DNA of 64,000 bases, taken from Deltaproteobacteria bacterium HGW-Deltaproteobacteria-8. Lineage in GTDB: Bacteria > Desulfobacterota > Desulfovibrionia > Desulfovibrionales > Desulfovibrionaceae. Below are positions 44,144 through 52,767 of this stretch, piece after piece. The position numbers and the translations under genes are program-made. The stretch lies in NCBI GenBank assembly GCA_002840405.1, contig PHAR01000006.1:62001-126000 (forward strand), written 5' to 3'. The notes beneath the pieces are model-generated. The model saw only the letters and a list, made by a program, of their open reading frames with translations, did not search any database and had not been told where the DNA came from. Numbering within the stretch: the stretch's first letter is position 1; each line of letters begins with the position of its first letter.

Positions 44144-45235
44144 CTACTCGACTGTGCTGACCCCGGCCGAGGCGAAGGAGGCCATCTCGTTGTAGATGGC
44201 CGCAGCCGAGCGCAGCAGGAACATGGCGATGGCCGCGCCGGTGCCCTCGCCCAGGCGCAGGCCCAGGTGCAGCAGCGGGGCCTTGCCCATCTTCTCCAGC
44301 GCGAGCTTGTGGCCCGGCTCGGCCGAGGCGTGGGCCAGCACGGTGTAGTCGGCCGTGGCCGGACAGAGCTTCCAGGCCGCCACGCAGGCCGCCGTGGAGA
44401 TGAAGCCGTCCACGCAGACCAGCTGGCGGTTCTTGGCCCCGCCCAATATCAGGCCCGCCAGGCAGGCGATCTCATACCCGCCCAGGGCCGCCAGGATCTT
44501 GAGCGCCCCATCGGGACCGGTGGCGGAGGAGACCGCCGCGGCGTTGGCCGCAAGGCCCCGCTTGATGACTTCCACCTTGTGGCTCACGCCCGCCTTGTCC
44601 AGGCCGGTGCCCGGGCCGGTCATGCTGTCCGGGTCCAGGCCCAGGTAGGCGCAGTAGAGCGCGGTGGAGGGCGTGGTGTTGCCGATGCCCATGTCGCCGG
44701 TGCCCAGCACGCGCACGCCTGCGGCCAGGGCGCGGTCGGCCAGGTCCACGCCAAGGAGCACGGCCTTGGTGCACTGCTCGATGGTCATGGCCGGGCCCAG
44801 TGCCAGATTGGCCGTGCCCGGGGCCACTTTCCCCTGGATGAGGTTCGGGTGCTCGTCAAAGGGTCCGCCCAGGCAGCCCGCGTCGACCACGAAGAGTTCG
44901 GCTCCGGCCGTGCGCGCCAGCACGTTGATGCCCGCGCCGCCGGTGACGAAGTTCATGACCATCTGGCGGGTGACCTCCTGGGGGAACAGGCTCACGCCCT
45001 CGGCCACCACGCCGTGGTCCCCGGCCACGGTGTATACGCGGCAGAGGTCGGCCTTGGGCTTGGCCCCGCCCTGGACCATGTAGAGCTGCAGGGCCAGCTC
45101 CTCCAGGCGGCCCAGGCTGCCCTGGGGTTTTGTCAGACTGTCCAGGTGGGCCTGGCCAGGGGCGGCCAGGGCGCGGTCCACAGGCTTGATCGTGTCGATA
45201 ACGGCGGCCAGGGCGGCGTGAAGGGAAGGGTTCAT
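44144..45235 (-). CDS. cobT: Nicotinate-nucleotide--dimethylbenzimidazole phosphoribosyltransferase
   Basis: CobT (363 residues) makes alpha-ribazole phosphate for the lower ligand of cobalamin. It shows LTKPQGSLGRLEELALQL, VYTVAGDHGVVAEGVSLFPQEVTRQMVMNF, the GDMGIGNTTPSTAL loop and the C-terminal catalytic Glu in LRLGEGTGAA. The ATG at 45235 has AAGGAGA upstream; the open frame extends through the riboswitch but is not coding there. Expression is predicted to be switched off by adenosylcobalamin through the leader riboswitch and its terminator. Confidence 0.97.
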   Translation of the reverse strand: MNPSLHAALAAVIDTIKPVDRALAAPGQAHLDSLTKPQGSLGRLEELALQLYMVQGGAKPKADLCRVYTVAGDHGVVAEGVSLFPQEVTRQMVMNFVTGGAGINVLARTAGAELFVVDAGCLGGPFDEHPNLIQGKVAPGTANLALGPAMTIEQCTKAVLLGVDLADRALAAGVRVLGTGDMGIGNTTPSTALYCAYLGLDPDSMTGPGTGLDKAGVSHKVEVIKRGLAANAAAVSSATGPDGALKILAALGGYEIACLAGLILGGAKNRQLVCVDGFISTAACVAAWKLCPATADYTVLAHASAEPGHKLALEKMGKAPLLHLGLRLGEGTGAAIAMFLLRSAAAIYNEMASFASAGVSTVE

Positions 45236-45286
45236 CGGGTCTCCTTTTGGAAGCGGCTTGGCGCGAGGTCCGTGCCTCGCGGGGGC

Positions 45287-45331
45287 AAAAAAGGGTTCCG
45301 GCGGACGCACCAACGCCCGCCGGAACCCTTT
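45287..45331 (-). terminator. Riboswitch expression-platform terminator before cobT
   Basis: On the minus strand AAAGGGTTCCGGCGG pairs with CCGCCGGAACCCTTT around a 12-base loop and is followed by a run of U. It lies between the cobalamin riboswitch and cobT, 52 bases before the start codon. Confidence 0.88.
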
Positions 45332-45357
45332 GCCATCAAGTTCCTGAGTCATGCCGG

Positions 45358-45535
45358 CGCGGACAGGTCTTCCGGCTTCCGGATCAGCCGGGGGGAGACG
45401 GCCTTCCCGCCGGGGTCAAGCCCCGACAGTGGCCGGGCCAAATGGCCCGAAGTCTCTCCCCGTCCCCGGTTACGGCGGCGGAACCGCCACGGATTCGCAC
45501 CGTGTTCCGAGATGTCCGCTCGGTGTGGGGTTAGA
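45358..45535 (-). ncRNA. Cobalamin (B12) riboswitch upstream of cobT
   Basis: The minus strand carries the conserved elements in order. GGTGCGAATCC and GGCGGTTCCGCC fall at ~45470-45501, GCCACTGT at 45426-45433, and the B12 box GCCGGAAGACCTG near 45363-45376. Paired arms lie between them. It lies in the leader of cobT with a strong terminator directly downstream, so ligand binding probably stops transcription. Boundaries are approximate. Confidence 0.93.
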
Positions 45536-45636
45536 GGTAGCCGAATCAGGGGGGCATTTCAAGGGCCAGGCGTGGGCCTGCGGCCTGTGCCGCGTTCGTC
45601 CGGTCGCTCCGGCACGGGCATTGCAATGCCTCCGGC

Positions 45637-46467
45637 GTGAACAAGCGCACCGCCATTCTGCACGCCAACTGCCAGGGCCGGCCCCTGGCCGCACGGCTCC
45701 TTGCCAGCACGGAGTTCGCCCGAAATTTTTCCCCGCGCGTGTACCTGAACTACACCCGCGAGGAGATCCCCGAGGCCGAGATCTCGGCCTGCGGCCTGTT
45801 CCTGTACCAGTTTCTGGGGCCCGAATGGGGGGGGCTCTCCTCGGCCGCGCTCTTGTCCAGGCTGCCTGCGGACTGCGTGAGCCTGTGCATCCCCAATATG
45901 TTCTTCCGGGGGCCGTGGCCCCTGTGGTCCGGCGCGCCGGGCTTCGACTACCGCGACGTCCTCCTGGACCAGCTTCTCGACATGGGCCTGCCAAGACGGG
46001 ACATCCTGCACGTGTATCTGTCTACCCCGCTTGCGCGCAAATTCGACCTGGACGCCCTGCTGGCCGAGACCGTGGCCCGGGAGACCGAGCGCCAGTCCCA
46101 CACCCCGGTCCGGTACCTGGACTTCGTGCTGGAGCATTGGCGAAAGCGTCCGCTGTTCCTCTCCGTCAACCACCCTGGCCCGGAGCTGCTGCAACTGGCC
46201 GCTGCGGGCATCCTGCGCCAGCTGGGCCTGGCCCCGCCAGCACCGGAGCTGTTGCCCGAAGCAGGGGCGCTGGGCGAGGGCTACGCGGACTTCGAGCTGC
46301 CCGTGCATCCGCAGGCCGCGGCCTTTTACGGGTTGACCTACGGCGGCGATGGCAGCGCGTTCAACGTCTACGGCAAGGCCAGGATCGCTGCCCAGTATGC
46401 GGCGGCCTACGTGGACTGCCGCCTGGCGGGCGAAAACGACTTCATCAGCTACCTGCACCTGGTGTGA
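45637..46467 (+). CDS. WcbI-like polysaccharide biosynthesis protein
   Basis: A 276-residue protein opening TAILHANCQGRPLAARLL, which matches the N-terminal strand and Asn-Cys-Gln motif of WcbI-type capsule/acyl-transfer proteins. Other conserved-looking segments are SLCIPNMFFRGPWP, HVYLSTPLARKFDLDALL and LFLSVNHPGPELL. No signal peptide or TM helix. The start is GTG without a clear ribosome binding site, so it is tentative. It is 8 bases from a CgeB-like glycosyltransferase gene, supporting a role in surface-glycan modification. Confidence 0.72.
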   Translation: MNKRTAILHANCQGRPLAARLLASTEFARNFSPRVYLNYTREEIPEAEISACGLFLYQFLGPEWGGLSSAALLSRLPADCVSLCIPNMFFRGPWPLWSGAPGFDYRDVLLDQLLDMGLPRRDILHVYLSTPLARKFDLDALLAETVARETERQSHTPVRYLDFVLEHWRKRPLFLSVNHPGPELLQLAAAGILRQLGLAPPAPELLPEAGALGEGYADFELPVHPQAAAFYGLTYGGDGSAFNVYGKARIAAQYAAAYVDCRLAGENDFISYLHLV

Positions 46468-46475
46468 GGGAATTC

Positions 46476-47486
46476 ATGGGAGCAGACTTAAAACTTCTGG
46501 CCTGGGTGGGCGGCGAGTTCTTCATGCACCACATGGAGGCCGAGGGCTTCCGCGTGGTGCGCCTGCCGCTGACCAAGCCCGGCGCCTTCAGCTGGGAGGA
46601 GCTCTGCGCGGCCTGCGGCGCGGCCCCGGACGCCGTGGTCTACACCGACCGCAGCCTGCCCCCGCCGCTGCTCGGCCTGGAGCGTTACCCGTGTCTCACG
46701 GCCTTCTACTGCATCGACTCGCACATCCACGGCTGGTACCCGCTCTATGCCGGGGCCTTCGACCTCTGCGCCGTGAGCCTGAAGGGCGACGTGGCGCGCT
46801 TCGCGGCCGAGCTTGCGCCTGGCCGCGTGCTCTGGCTGCCGCCCTTTGCCGAAGACCGCTACCAGCCCCGCAGGGCTGACAAGGACTTCGACCTGCTCTT
46901 TGTGGGCAGCGTGGACCCGGAGACCACGCCGCAGCGGCACGACTTCCTGCGCCGCCTGGGCCGTGTCTTTCCCGGTCTGGCCGTGCGCCGTGGCGATTTC
47001 GCCGAGCTTTTGCCGCGCACCCATGTGGCGTTGAACATCGCCGAGCGCGGCGACCTGAATTTCCGCGTCTTCGAGGCGCTCGCTTGCGGGGCCTGCCTGC
47101 TCACGCCCAGGATAGAAAACGGCCAGGACGAGCTGTTCGAGGACGGGGTGCACTTCGTGACCTTTGAGCCCGACGACGAGCACGACGCAGCGGACAAGAC
47201 CCGCTCGCTCCTGGCCGATGGCCCCCGGCGCGAGGCATGCAGCCGGGCCGGATTCGCCCGGGTGGATGCGGCCCACCGGCCCCGGCACCGGGCCGCAGCC
47301 CTGGCCGCGCTCCTGCGCCAAGGATTTGACGTGGACCTGCCGGGGCAGCGCCTGGCCAGCCCGGACCGCGCCCGAAGCGCGGCCTTGCGCCTGCTGTTTT
47401 TGCACTGGGCCGACACCTGCGGGGACGCCGACCTGGCCGCGCGCTACCTGGCTGAGGCCCGCAGGCTGGCCCTCGCTGCGGGCTGA
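46476..47486 (+). CDS. CgeB-like glycosyltransferase
   Basis: A 336-residue protein with the layout of CgeB/GT4-like spore-coat glycosyltransferases. The N-terminal Rossmann half contains AFYCIDSHIHGWYPLYAGAFDLCAV. FDLLFVGSVDPETTPQRHDFLRRL begins the second half. The sugar-nucleotide end is HVALNIAERGDLNFRVFEALACGACLLTPRIENG followed by DELFEDGVHFVTFEPDDE. The ATG at 46476 is used because it starts 8 bases after the WcbI-like stop; the reading frame stays open far upstream by chance. It probably adds a sugar to a surface polymer or protein. The acceptor and donor are unknown. Confidence 0.8.
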   Translation: MGADLKLLAWVGGEFFMHHMEAEGFRVVRLPLTKPGAFSWEELCAACGAAPDAVVYTDRSLPPPLLGLERYPCLTAFYCIDSHIHGWYPLYAGAFDLCAVSLKGDVARFAAELAPGRVLWLPPFAEDRYQPRRADKDFDLLFVGSVDPETTPQRHDFLRRLGRVFPGLAVRRGDFAELLPRTHVALNIAERGDLNFRVFEALACGACLLTPRIENGQDELFEDGVHFVTFEPDDEHDAADKTRSLLADGPRREACSRAGFARVDAAHRPRHRAAALAALLRQGFDVDLPGQRLASPDRARSAALRLLFLHWADTCGDADLAARYLAEARRLALAAG

Positions 47487-47530
47487 GGCCAGCCCGATCA
47501 AGCTCTATCCAGTCAACTTGACCCGGCCCT

Positions 47531-47546
47531 TGGCACGGCACATGCT
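47531..47546 (+). promoter_or_regulatory. Candidate sigma-54 promoter of the lytic transglycosylase gene
   Basis: TGGCACG-GCAC-ATGCT matches the TGGCACG-N4-TTGCW consensus at every fixed position but one, with GG at -24 and GC at -12 properly spaced. It lies 178 bases upstream of the MltC-like gene in a 237-base gap with no other recognised feature. Confidence 0.5.
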
Positions 47547-47723
47547 GGTGAACACGTACCCTGGATCAAAGGTGCGAGCCGCAGCGGCAGCGGGCATCGA
47601 CTCCGAAGGTGGTGCAGGGCAGCGTCCAAGACGCCAAGGTCCAGCTCCACTGCCCATGCTCAACCGGGGTTTCCCCCAAGCCCGGCGTCCGGCTGAGAGG
47701 CCCAAGACGCAAGGAGGCCGTCC

Positions 47724-48971
47724 ATGTTCAGATTCACGCCCAGAACCCCCCTGAAGTTTTTGCTCCGATGCAGGAGTCGGCGTCAGCTTCGGCGCACATT
47801 CCGGTTGCCTGCGGCCGCGCACTTGCTCTCCCTGCTCGCCCTGGCGTTTTTCTGCGCTTCCTGCTCGGTAAGCGACGCCGTGAGCATCGCCCGCGTGGCT
47901 TCCGGCGACACCAGCGCGGCCGTTGGCCTGGCGCGCAACAAGGCCATCCACTACGCCACCCACCCCAGCGCCATCGAGGCTGACTTTAAGCGCTTCCGGA
48001 GCCTGGTGGCGAGCTTCCGCCGCGCTGTGGGCGGCACCTGGGGCTCCCGCGACGTGCGCGAGCCAGAGCCCAAGCAGTACGTCAAGTACACCCAGAACTA
48101 CCTGTCCCGCGCCAGCGTGGACTTCGAGCGCGGCCAGATTCTTGTGGAGACCCTGGACCAGGACACCCCGCACGCCAGCCTGCGCGCGGCCGTGGCCACC
48201 ATGCTCTTGACCCCGTACGATCCGCGCGCCGTGGACCTGTACTCGGCCGGGCCGGTACGCCTTGGCGGCAAGCCCTTCCTCTTGGGCGAGGTCAAGGACG
48301 GGCAGGGCCGCGACATCCGCACCGAGGCCCAGGCCGAGGAGTTCGCCCGCCAGGTGGTGGCGTCGAGCGTGCAGGAGCGGCCAGCCGAAGTGTCCGGAAA
48401 GACCGTGCGCTACGTGGTCATCCCCATGATCCAGGACCACATGCAGGTGCGCGCGGCCAAGTTCCTCCCGCTGGTGGAGCAGGCCGCGGCACGCTTCCAC
48501 GTCAGCCGCAACCTCATCTACGCCATCATCCGCGTGGAGAGCGACTTCAACCCCTACGCCATCAACTCCGTGCCCGCCGTGGGACTCATGCAGGTTGTGC
48601 CCCAGACCGCCGGAGCCGACGTCCAGGCCTACCTCACCGGCAAGGCCGGCGAACCCACCAAGGCCTATCTCTTCGAGCCCGCGCACAACATCATGTATGG
48701 CACGGCGTATCTGCACCTGCTGGCCACGCGCTTTCTCTCCGGCGTGGGCGAAGGGCTCTCGCGCGAGTACTGCGTCATCGCCTCGTACAACGGCGGCGCA
48801 GGCGCGCTGCTCAAGACCTTTGGCCGCGACAAGGGCCGCGCCGTGAAGGCCATCAACAGCCGCCCGCCCATGGCCGTGTATGAGACCATCGTGGAGCGCC
48901 ACGCCGCCCAGGAGACGCGCGACTACCTGAAGAAGGTGTTGTCCGCCAAGAAGGAGTTCGTGGGCATGTAG
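47724..48971 (+). CDS. mltC: MltC-like membrane-bound lytic murein transglycosylase
   Basis: A 415-residue peptidoglycan-cleaving lipoprotein. A basic N-terminus leads to a signal helix with lipobox-like CASC (LLALAFFCASC), then a DUF3393-type region (~80-225). The Slt catalytic domain (~245-400) has the catalytic Glu in YAIIRVESDFNPYAINSVPAVGLMQVVPQTAG and later YCVIASYNGGAGALLKTF. Motif order and length match MltC. AAGGAGG precedes the ATG. The N-terminal basic segment (residues 1-28) is longer than usual, so a start further inside is conceivable. Confidence 0.88.
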   Translation: MFRFTPRTPLKFLLRCRSRRQLRRTFRLPAAAHLLSLLALAFFCASCSVSDAVSIARVASGDTSAAVGLARNKAIHYATHPSAIEADFKRFRSLVASFRRAVGGTWGSRDVREPEPKQYVKYTQNYLSRASVDFERGQILVETLDQDTPHASLRAAVATMLLTPYDPRAVDLYSAGPVRLGGKPFLLGEVKDGQGRDIRTEAQAEEFARQVVASSVQERPAEVSGKTVRYVVIPMIQDHMQVRAAKFLPLVEQAAARFHVSRNLIYAIIRVESDFNPYAINSVPAVGLMQVVPQTAGADVQAYLTGKAGEPTKAYLFEPAHNIMYGTAYLHLLATRFLSGVGEGLSREYCVIASYNGGAGALLKTFGRDKGRAVKAINSRPPMAVYETIVERHAAQETRDYLKKVLSAKKEFVGM

Positions 48972-48992
48972 GCTGGGCGAGGCCAGAGCCGG

Positions 48993-50111
48993 TTAATCCC
49001 GCCACTCAGCCCCGCTCATGAGCTTCCAGGCGTTCTTGTAGGCGATGCGCTCGGCTGTGGCCTTGCTCAGCCGCGCCAGCACCAGCCGCCGGAAGGTCTG
49101 GATGACCTGGGTGTAGTTGTCGAAGCGCCCGGTGTTCACGTCCGTGCCGATGACGAAGCGTTCCGGAAACTCCTCCAGAAGCTCCTGCCACTTGGCGTTC
49201 AGCTTGGCGTCCGGCTGGTTGTCCCCGCCCTTGCTCGGGTCTGTGTCGTACAGCACTGCGTCCACCTGGTTCGTGCCCCGGTGCCTGCTGCCGGGCTTGG
49301 CCTGGTTCAGGTCGAAGGACAGGTTCGGATACTTGAGCAAGAACTCCCGCACCCCGTCCGGGGTGGGCAGTCTGGTCCAGGTGCTGCGGTTGCGGTTGCG
49401 CCCCACGTGGCACCAGATGACATGCGCCTTGGGGTGGGCCGTGAGCATGCGCTCCAGTTCTGGCAAAAGCGCGTCCTCGGCCTCGTGGTGCAGGAGCATG
49501 GGCAGGCCGGTCTGCTCGGCGATGGTGAACACCGCCTCGAAGCTCGGCGAGTCCACGGGCAGGTGCACGTCGCGGTTGTTGGTGCTGGACACGTAGTGCC
49601 GCGCCTCGAACTCGCCCAGGGCGAAGTAGCGGCCGCTCTTGGCGTCTGAGGCCAGCTCGTCCAGCAAGTTCATGTCCCTGCCGTGCCAGCGCGGGCCGTC
49701 GCCGTGGATGGTGGTGGGCACAAGGCGGGTGGGGAATTTCGCCGCCTCGACCAGGGCGTGGGCGCTGCCGCGCTTCTCGTTCTGCCCCAGCCAGGTCAGG
49801 GCCACGCTGTTTTTATCCATCTTCTCGGTGAGTTCCGAGACCGACAGCTTGCCGCCCCAGTGGTGCTCCACATCGATGATGGGCAACTCGCCTGCGGCCA
49901 GCGCGCGCCGGATCTCCGCAGCATACCCGGCCAGCAGGGCCGCGCGCGAAGCACCAGAAGCAGAAGCGTGGACCCCGGCGGGTGCGGCCTCGGAGGCCGC
50001 TGCGGCGTGAGCCATCGCCGGAGGGAGCAGGAGCAGCGCCAAAAGGCAGGCGGCAAGGGCGCGGTGTCGGCTGGGCTTGGAGAGACTTCTGAGCATGCGC
50101 AGACCGATCAT
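48993..50111 (-). CDS. Secreted amidohydrolase-family protein
   Basis: A 372-residue protein with a signal peptide (ALAACLLALLLLPPAMAHA) and a metal-dependent TIM-barrel of the amidohydrolase-2 type. Segments such as IIDVEHHWGG, YFALGEFEARHY, GLPMLLHHEAEDALLPELERML, HVIWCHVGRNRN and ERFVIGTDVNTGRFDNY place His and Asp residues at expected strand ends. The usual first His-x-His is altered to EHHW, so metal binding may differ. The ATG at 50111 has AGGAGG 7 bases upstream. The substrate is unknown. It converges on mltC. Confidence 0.8.
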   Translation of the reverse strand: MIGLRMLRSLSKPSRHRALAACLLALLLLPPAMAHAAAASEAAPAGVHASASGASRAALLAGYAAEIRRALAAGELPIIDVEHHWGGKLSVSELTEKMDKNSVALTWLGQNEKRGSAHALVEAAKFPTRLVPTTIHGDGPRWHGRDMNLLDELASDAKSGRYFALGEFEARHYVSSTNNRDVHLPVDSPSFEAVFTIAEQTGLPMLLHHEAEDALLPELERMLTAHPKAHVIWCHVGRNRNRSTWTRLPTPDGVREFLLKYPNLSFDLNQAKPGSRHRGTNQVDAVLYDTDPSKGGDNQPDAKLNAKWQELLEEFPERFVIGTDVNTGRFDNYTQVIQTFRRLVLARLSKATAERIAYKNAWKLMSGAEWRD

Positions 50112-50186
50112 CACGCCACCTCCTGTCCCAAGGGGACGCCAAAGGTTCACGCCAGCATGGCCGCAGCAGTCCGGAAGGCTGGCGGG

Positions 50187-50681
50187 TCAGTCTTCCGGGT
50201 TCACGTCAACAAAGGTGCAGGTCAGTCCGCCGTCGTCGGCCACGTCGATGAGGGCCAGGGAGCCCTCGGCCAGGCTGCCGGGGTTGAGCAGGTACGAGCC
50301 CTGGTGCTCGGTCCAGAGGCGGCGGTGGGTGTGGCCGAAGCAGACCAGGTCATGTCCGGGGAAGAGTTCGGCCACGCGCTGCCAGACAGTGGAGCGTTCG
50401 CCCCAGCCGTGGGCCATGCCGATGCGCACAACGCGGCCCGAGTCCAGGCTCAACTCCGCGCTGCGGGTTTGCGGCAGGTCGTGGTCCAGCACGAAGTGGT
50501 CGCAGTTGCCGCGCACGGCGATGAAGCGCGGGTGGCGGCAGAAGCTGTGGTAGAGGGCAGCGCTGACCATGTCGCCGCAATGCAGGAGCGCGTCTGCGCC
50601 GGCGAGATGCCGGTCGTAGACGCGCTCGAAATGGTCGTCGGGTATGGACAGGTGCGAGTCGGAAATGACGGCCAGTCGCAT
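50187..50681 (-). CDS. YfcE/MJ0936-type metallophosphodiesterase
   Basis: A 164-residue calcineurin-like phosphoesterase with the full set of metal motifs: AVISDSHL, LLHCGDMV, AVRGNCDH, MAHGW and FGHTHR. Such single-domain enzymes hydrolyse phosphodiesters in vitro and have no settled physiological substrate. It lies 25 bases after mlaA on the same strand and may be its last co-transcribed neighbour. Confidence 0.92.
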   Translation of the reverse strand: MRLAVISDSHLSIPDDHFERVYDRHLAGADALLHCGDMVSAALYHSFCRHPRFIAVRGNCDHFVLDHDLPQTRSAELSLDSGRVVRIGMAHGWGERSTVWQRVAELFPGHDLVCFGHTHRRLWTEHQGSYLLNPGSLAEGSLALIDVADDGGLTCTFVDVNPED

Positions 50682-50706
50682 GACGAAGCTCTGGCCGCCA
50701 GGCGTC

Positions 50707-51585
50707 CTAGTCGTTGATCTTCTTGTAGCGGTTGCGCAGGTAGGCGTCGCGCACGGCCTCGTACGGGTCGACGGACGCTTCCTTCAGGCTCTCGTAGTCG
50801 CCGATGCGCATGGAGACCTCGTTGATCTTGTCGTAGCCCTTGGTGGCGACGGACCAGTACCAGGGGTGGATGTAGCTGATCGGGGTCAGGAAATAGTCTC
50901 CCGCGTAGCCCACGGTGTCACGCGCGGAGGAGGGACCGATGAAGGGCCACACCAGGTACATGCCGTTGTCCATGCCCCAGTAGCCGAAGGTCAGGCCCAG
51001 GTCCTTCTCGGTGGAGCCGATGGGCTTGTAGGGCTTGCTGTCAGCGGTGATGTCGGCGAAGCCGCCCAGGCCGAAGGCCGTGTTGCCGATGAAGCGCGAG
51101 GTCTCCACAGCGGCGGCGTCGGGCTTGCCCTGGAGCATGAGGCTGACGAAGCGCACGGGGAACATGAGGTTGTGGAAGAAGTTGCCGACCCAGATGCGCG
51201 GGCGCTCGGGGATCACGGCGCTGTAACCCTGGGCAACGGGCTTCATGGCCCAGAAATAGAGCTTGTCGTTGAAGCCGAACCACATGCGGTTCCAGCCTTC
51301 CAGGGGATCCGGTGTGGCGGCTGCGGCATCAGACATGGTCATCTTCTCGCCCTTGGCGGGCTTCTTGATGATCTGGCCGGTCTCGTCCCAGATGTCCACG
51401 TCGCCGTAGGCCAGCAGCAAGCTGGGCGCCTCGGGCTTCTGGGCCACGCTGGCTGGCGCGGCTGTGGTTGTCTGGGCGGCACCTGTAGCCAGGGCCACGC
51501 TCGAGCAGAGCAAAGTCAACGCCAGGGTCGCCAGGAGGCTCCGGGACAGGATGTGCATGGGAGTCGCCTTCTCGTGTGACATCAT
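50707..51585 (-). CDS. mlaA: MlaA/VacJ-family outer-membrane phospholipid transport protein
   Basis: A 292-residue MlaA. In E. coli it sits in the outer membrane with porins and removes mislocalised phospholipids from the outer leaflet. MlaA landmarks include DPLEGWNRMWFGFNDKLYFWAMKPVAQGY, NFFHNLMFPVRFVSLMLQG, RFIGNTAFGLGGFADI and the SSARDTVGYAGDYFLTP block. The leader (HILSRSLLATLALTLLCSSVALA) looks like signal peptidase I type rather than a lipoprotein signal. Starts at 51585 (GGAG at 6 bases) or 51558 (GAAGG at 8) are both possible. It is the last gene of the mlaEFDCA set. Confidence 0.93.
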   Translation of the reverse strand: MMSHEKATPMHILSRSLLATLALTLLCSSVALATGAAQTTTAAPASVAQKPEAPSLLLAYGDVDIWDETGQIIKKPAKGEKMTMSDAAAATPDPLEGWNRMWFGFNDKLYFWAMKPVAQGYSAVIPERPRIWVGNFFHNLMFPVRFVSLMLQGKPDAAAVETSRFIGNTAFGLGGFADITADSKPYKPIGSTEKDLGLTFGYWGMDNGMYLVWPFIGPSSARDTVGYAGDYFLTPISYIHPWYWSVATKGYDKINEVSMRIGDYESLKEASVDPYEAVRDAYLRNRYKKIND

Positions 51586-51598
51586 TGTTGTCTCCGTC

Positions 51599-52222
51599 CT
51601 AGCTTGCCACGTCATCGACGTTCTTGCCGGCGTCCAGGGACTTGATCTTGTCCTTGATGCGCAAAATGAGCGCATCCGGTGTTTCCCTCGACAAAATTTT
51701 CGCAAACTGGGTGCGGTAATTCTTGACCAGGCTCACGCCCTCCACCACCACGTCGTAAACCATCCACTGGCTGTGCTTGATCATGACGTAGTTGATGGGG
51801 ATGGTCTTGTCCTTCAAGGCCACTTGGGTCTTGAGGAAGGCCTGGTTGTCGGCGATCTGCTCACCCAGGTATTCGACCTTTTCGTTGTTGTACTTCTCAA
51901 GCTTGCGCACGTACGTCTTCTGCAAAAGCTCCGAGAAGCTGGCCACGAAGTCGTCCTGCTGCTTGGGCGTGAACTTTTTCCAGCCCTCGGCTGCGGCGCG
52001 GCGGGACAGCTCGCGCCAGTCGAAGAAGCCGTCGGCCACGGCGCGCAATTTCTGCTGGCGCACGTCCCTCTTCGCCGGCCCCTTCAGGGAGGCGTCGGCC
52101 AAAATATTGATGACATTTTCGATGCCGACCTTCAAACGGTCTTGGGCCTCCCCCGCCAGGGCGGTGGAGCAGAGACAGACCGTCAAGATCAACGTGCCGA
52201 GAACTATGGAGAATTTCTTCAT
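51599..52222 (-). CDS. mlaC: Periplasmic phospholipid-binding protein MlaC
   Basis: A 207-residue MlaC/Ttg2D. The signal peptide KKFSIVLGTLILTVCLCSTALAGE is cleaved near residue 22. The mature part has the family's FFDWRELSRRAAAEGWKKFTPKQQDDFVASFSELLQKTYVRKLEKY and IPINYVMIKHSQWMVYDVVVEGVSLVKNYRTQFAKI. It shuttles lipid between MlaA and the MlaFED complex. The ATG at 52222 begins the signal peptide, and the longer frame is not needed. It lies 37 bases after mlaD and 13 before mlaA. Confidence 0.95.
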   Translation of the reverse strand: MKKFSIVLGTLILTVCLCSTALAGEAQDRLKVGIENVINILADASLKGPAKRDVRQQKLRAVADGFFDWRELSRRAAAEGWKKFTPKQQDDFVASFSELLQKTYVRKLEKYNNEKVEYLGEQIADNQAFLKTQVALKDKTIPINYVMIKHSQWMVYDVVVEGVSLVKNYRTQFAKILSRETPDALILRIKDKIKSLDAGKNVDDVAS

Positions 52223-52259
52223 CTTCAAGCGTACCGCCAATGTATGATGAGCCGCGCTT

Positions 52260-52703
52260 TTACACGCCGCCAAACACATATTTACTGATTAACTCTTCAA
52301 GGTCAATAGACGATTCCGTGTCGCGCAATACTGCACCGGCCTTGATGGGGTCGCCGCCGCCGCGCGAGAGTTTGATGTACTTGTCGCCGATGAGGCCGCT
52401 GGTCTTCACCGAGGCGATGGTGTCGTCAGTGAGCTTGATGTCTTTGCGGATGCGCAGGGTGACCGAGGACATGCCCGTGTCCAGGTCGATGCCGATATTT
52501 TCCACGAACCCCATCTCCACGCCGTACATCTGTACCGGGGCGTTCAGCTTGAGCCCCGTTACGTCGTTGAACTTGGCGACGATGGGGTAGAAGTTGTCGG
52601 AGAACAGGTGCACGTTCCCGAGCTTGATGCTCATGTAGGCGATGGCAAAAAATCCCAGCAGCACGAAGATGCCCACCTGGGTTTCCTTGGAATACTTTTT
52701 CAT
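52260..52703 (-). CDS. mlaD: MlaD, MCE-domain lipid transport protein
   Basis: A 147-residue MlaD: one N-terminal TM helix (GIFVLLGFFAIAYMSIKLG) followed by a single MCE domain (FYPIVAKFNDVTGLKLNAPVQMYGVEMGFVENIGID...SGLIGDKYIKLSRGG). It forms the hexameric ring on the periplasmic side of the MlaFE transporter. GGGAGG 5 bases before the ATG at 52703 fixes the start. The length is slightly shorter than the E. coli protein (183), mostly at the C-terminus. Confidence 0.95.
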   Translation of the reverse strand: MKKYSKETQVGIFVLLGFFAIAYMSIKLGNVHLFSDNFYPIVAKFNDVTGLKLNAPVQMYGVEMGFVENIGIDLDTGMSSVTLRIRKDIKLTDDTIASVKTSGLIGDKYIKLSRGGGDPIKAGAVLRDTESSIDLEELISKYVFGGV

Positions 52704-52767
52704 TTGCACCTCCCATGGACTGGACGCAGGGTCCAACTGTAGCCCTCGACCTCGCCCAGATACCGCA

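Noticed and set aside
45236-45352. An N-terminal extension of CobT starting at 45352
   Set aside because: It runs through the riboswitch B12 box and terminator; the ATG at 45235 has the ribosome binding site and family start.
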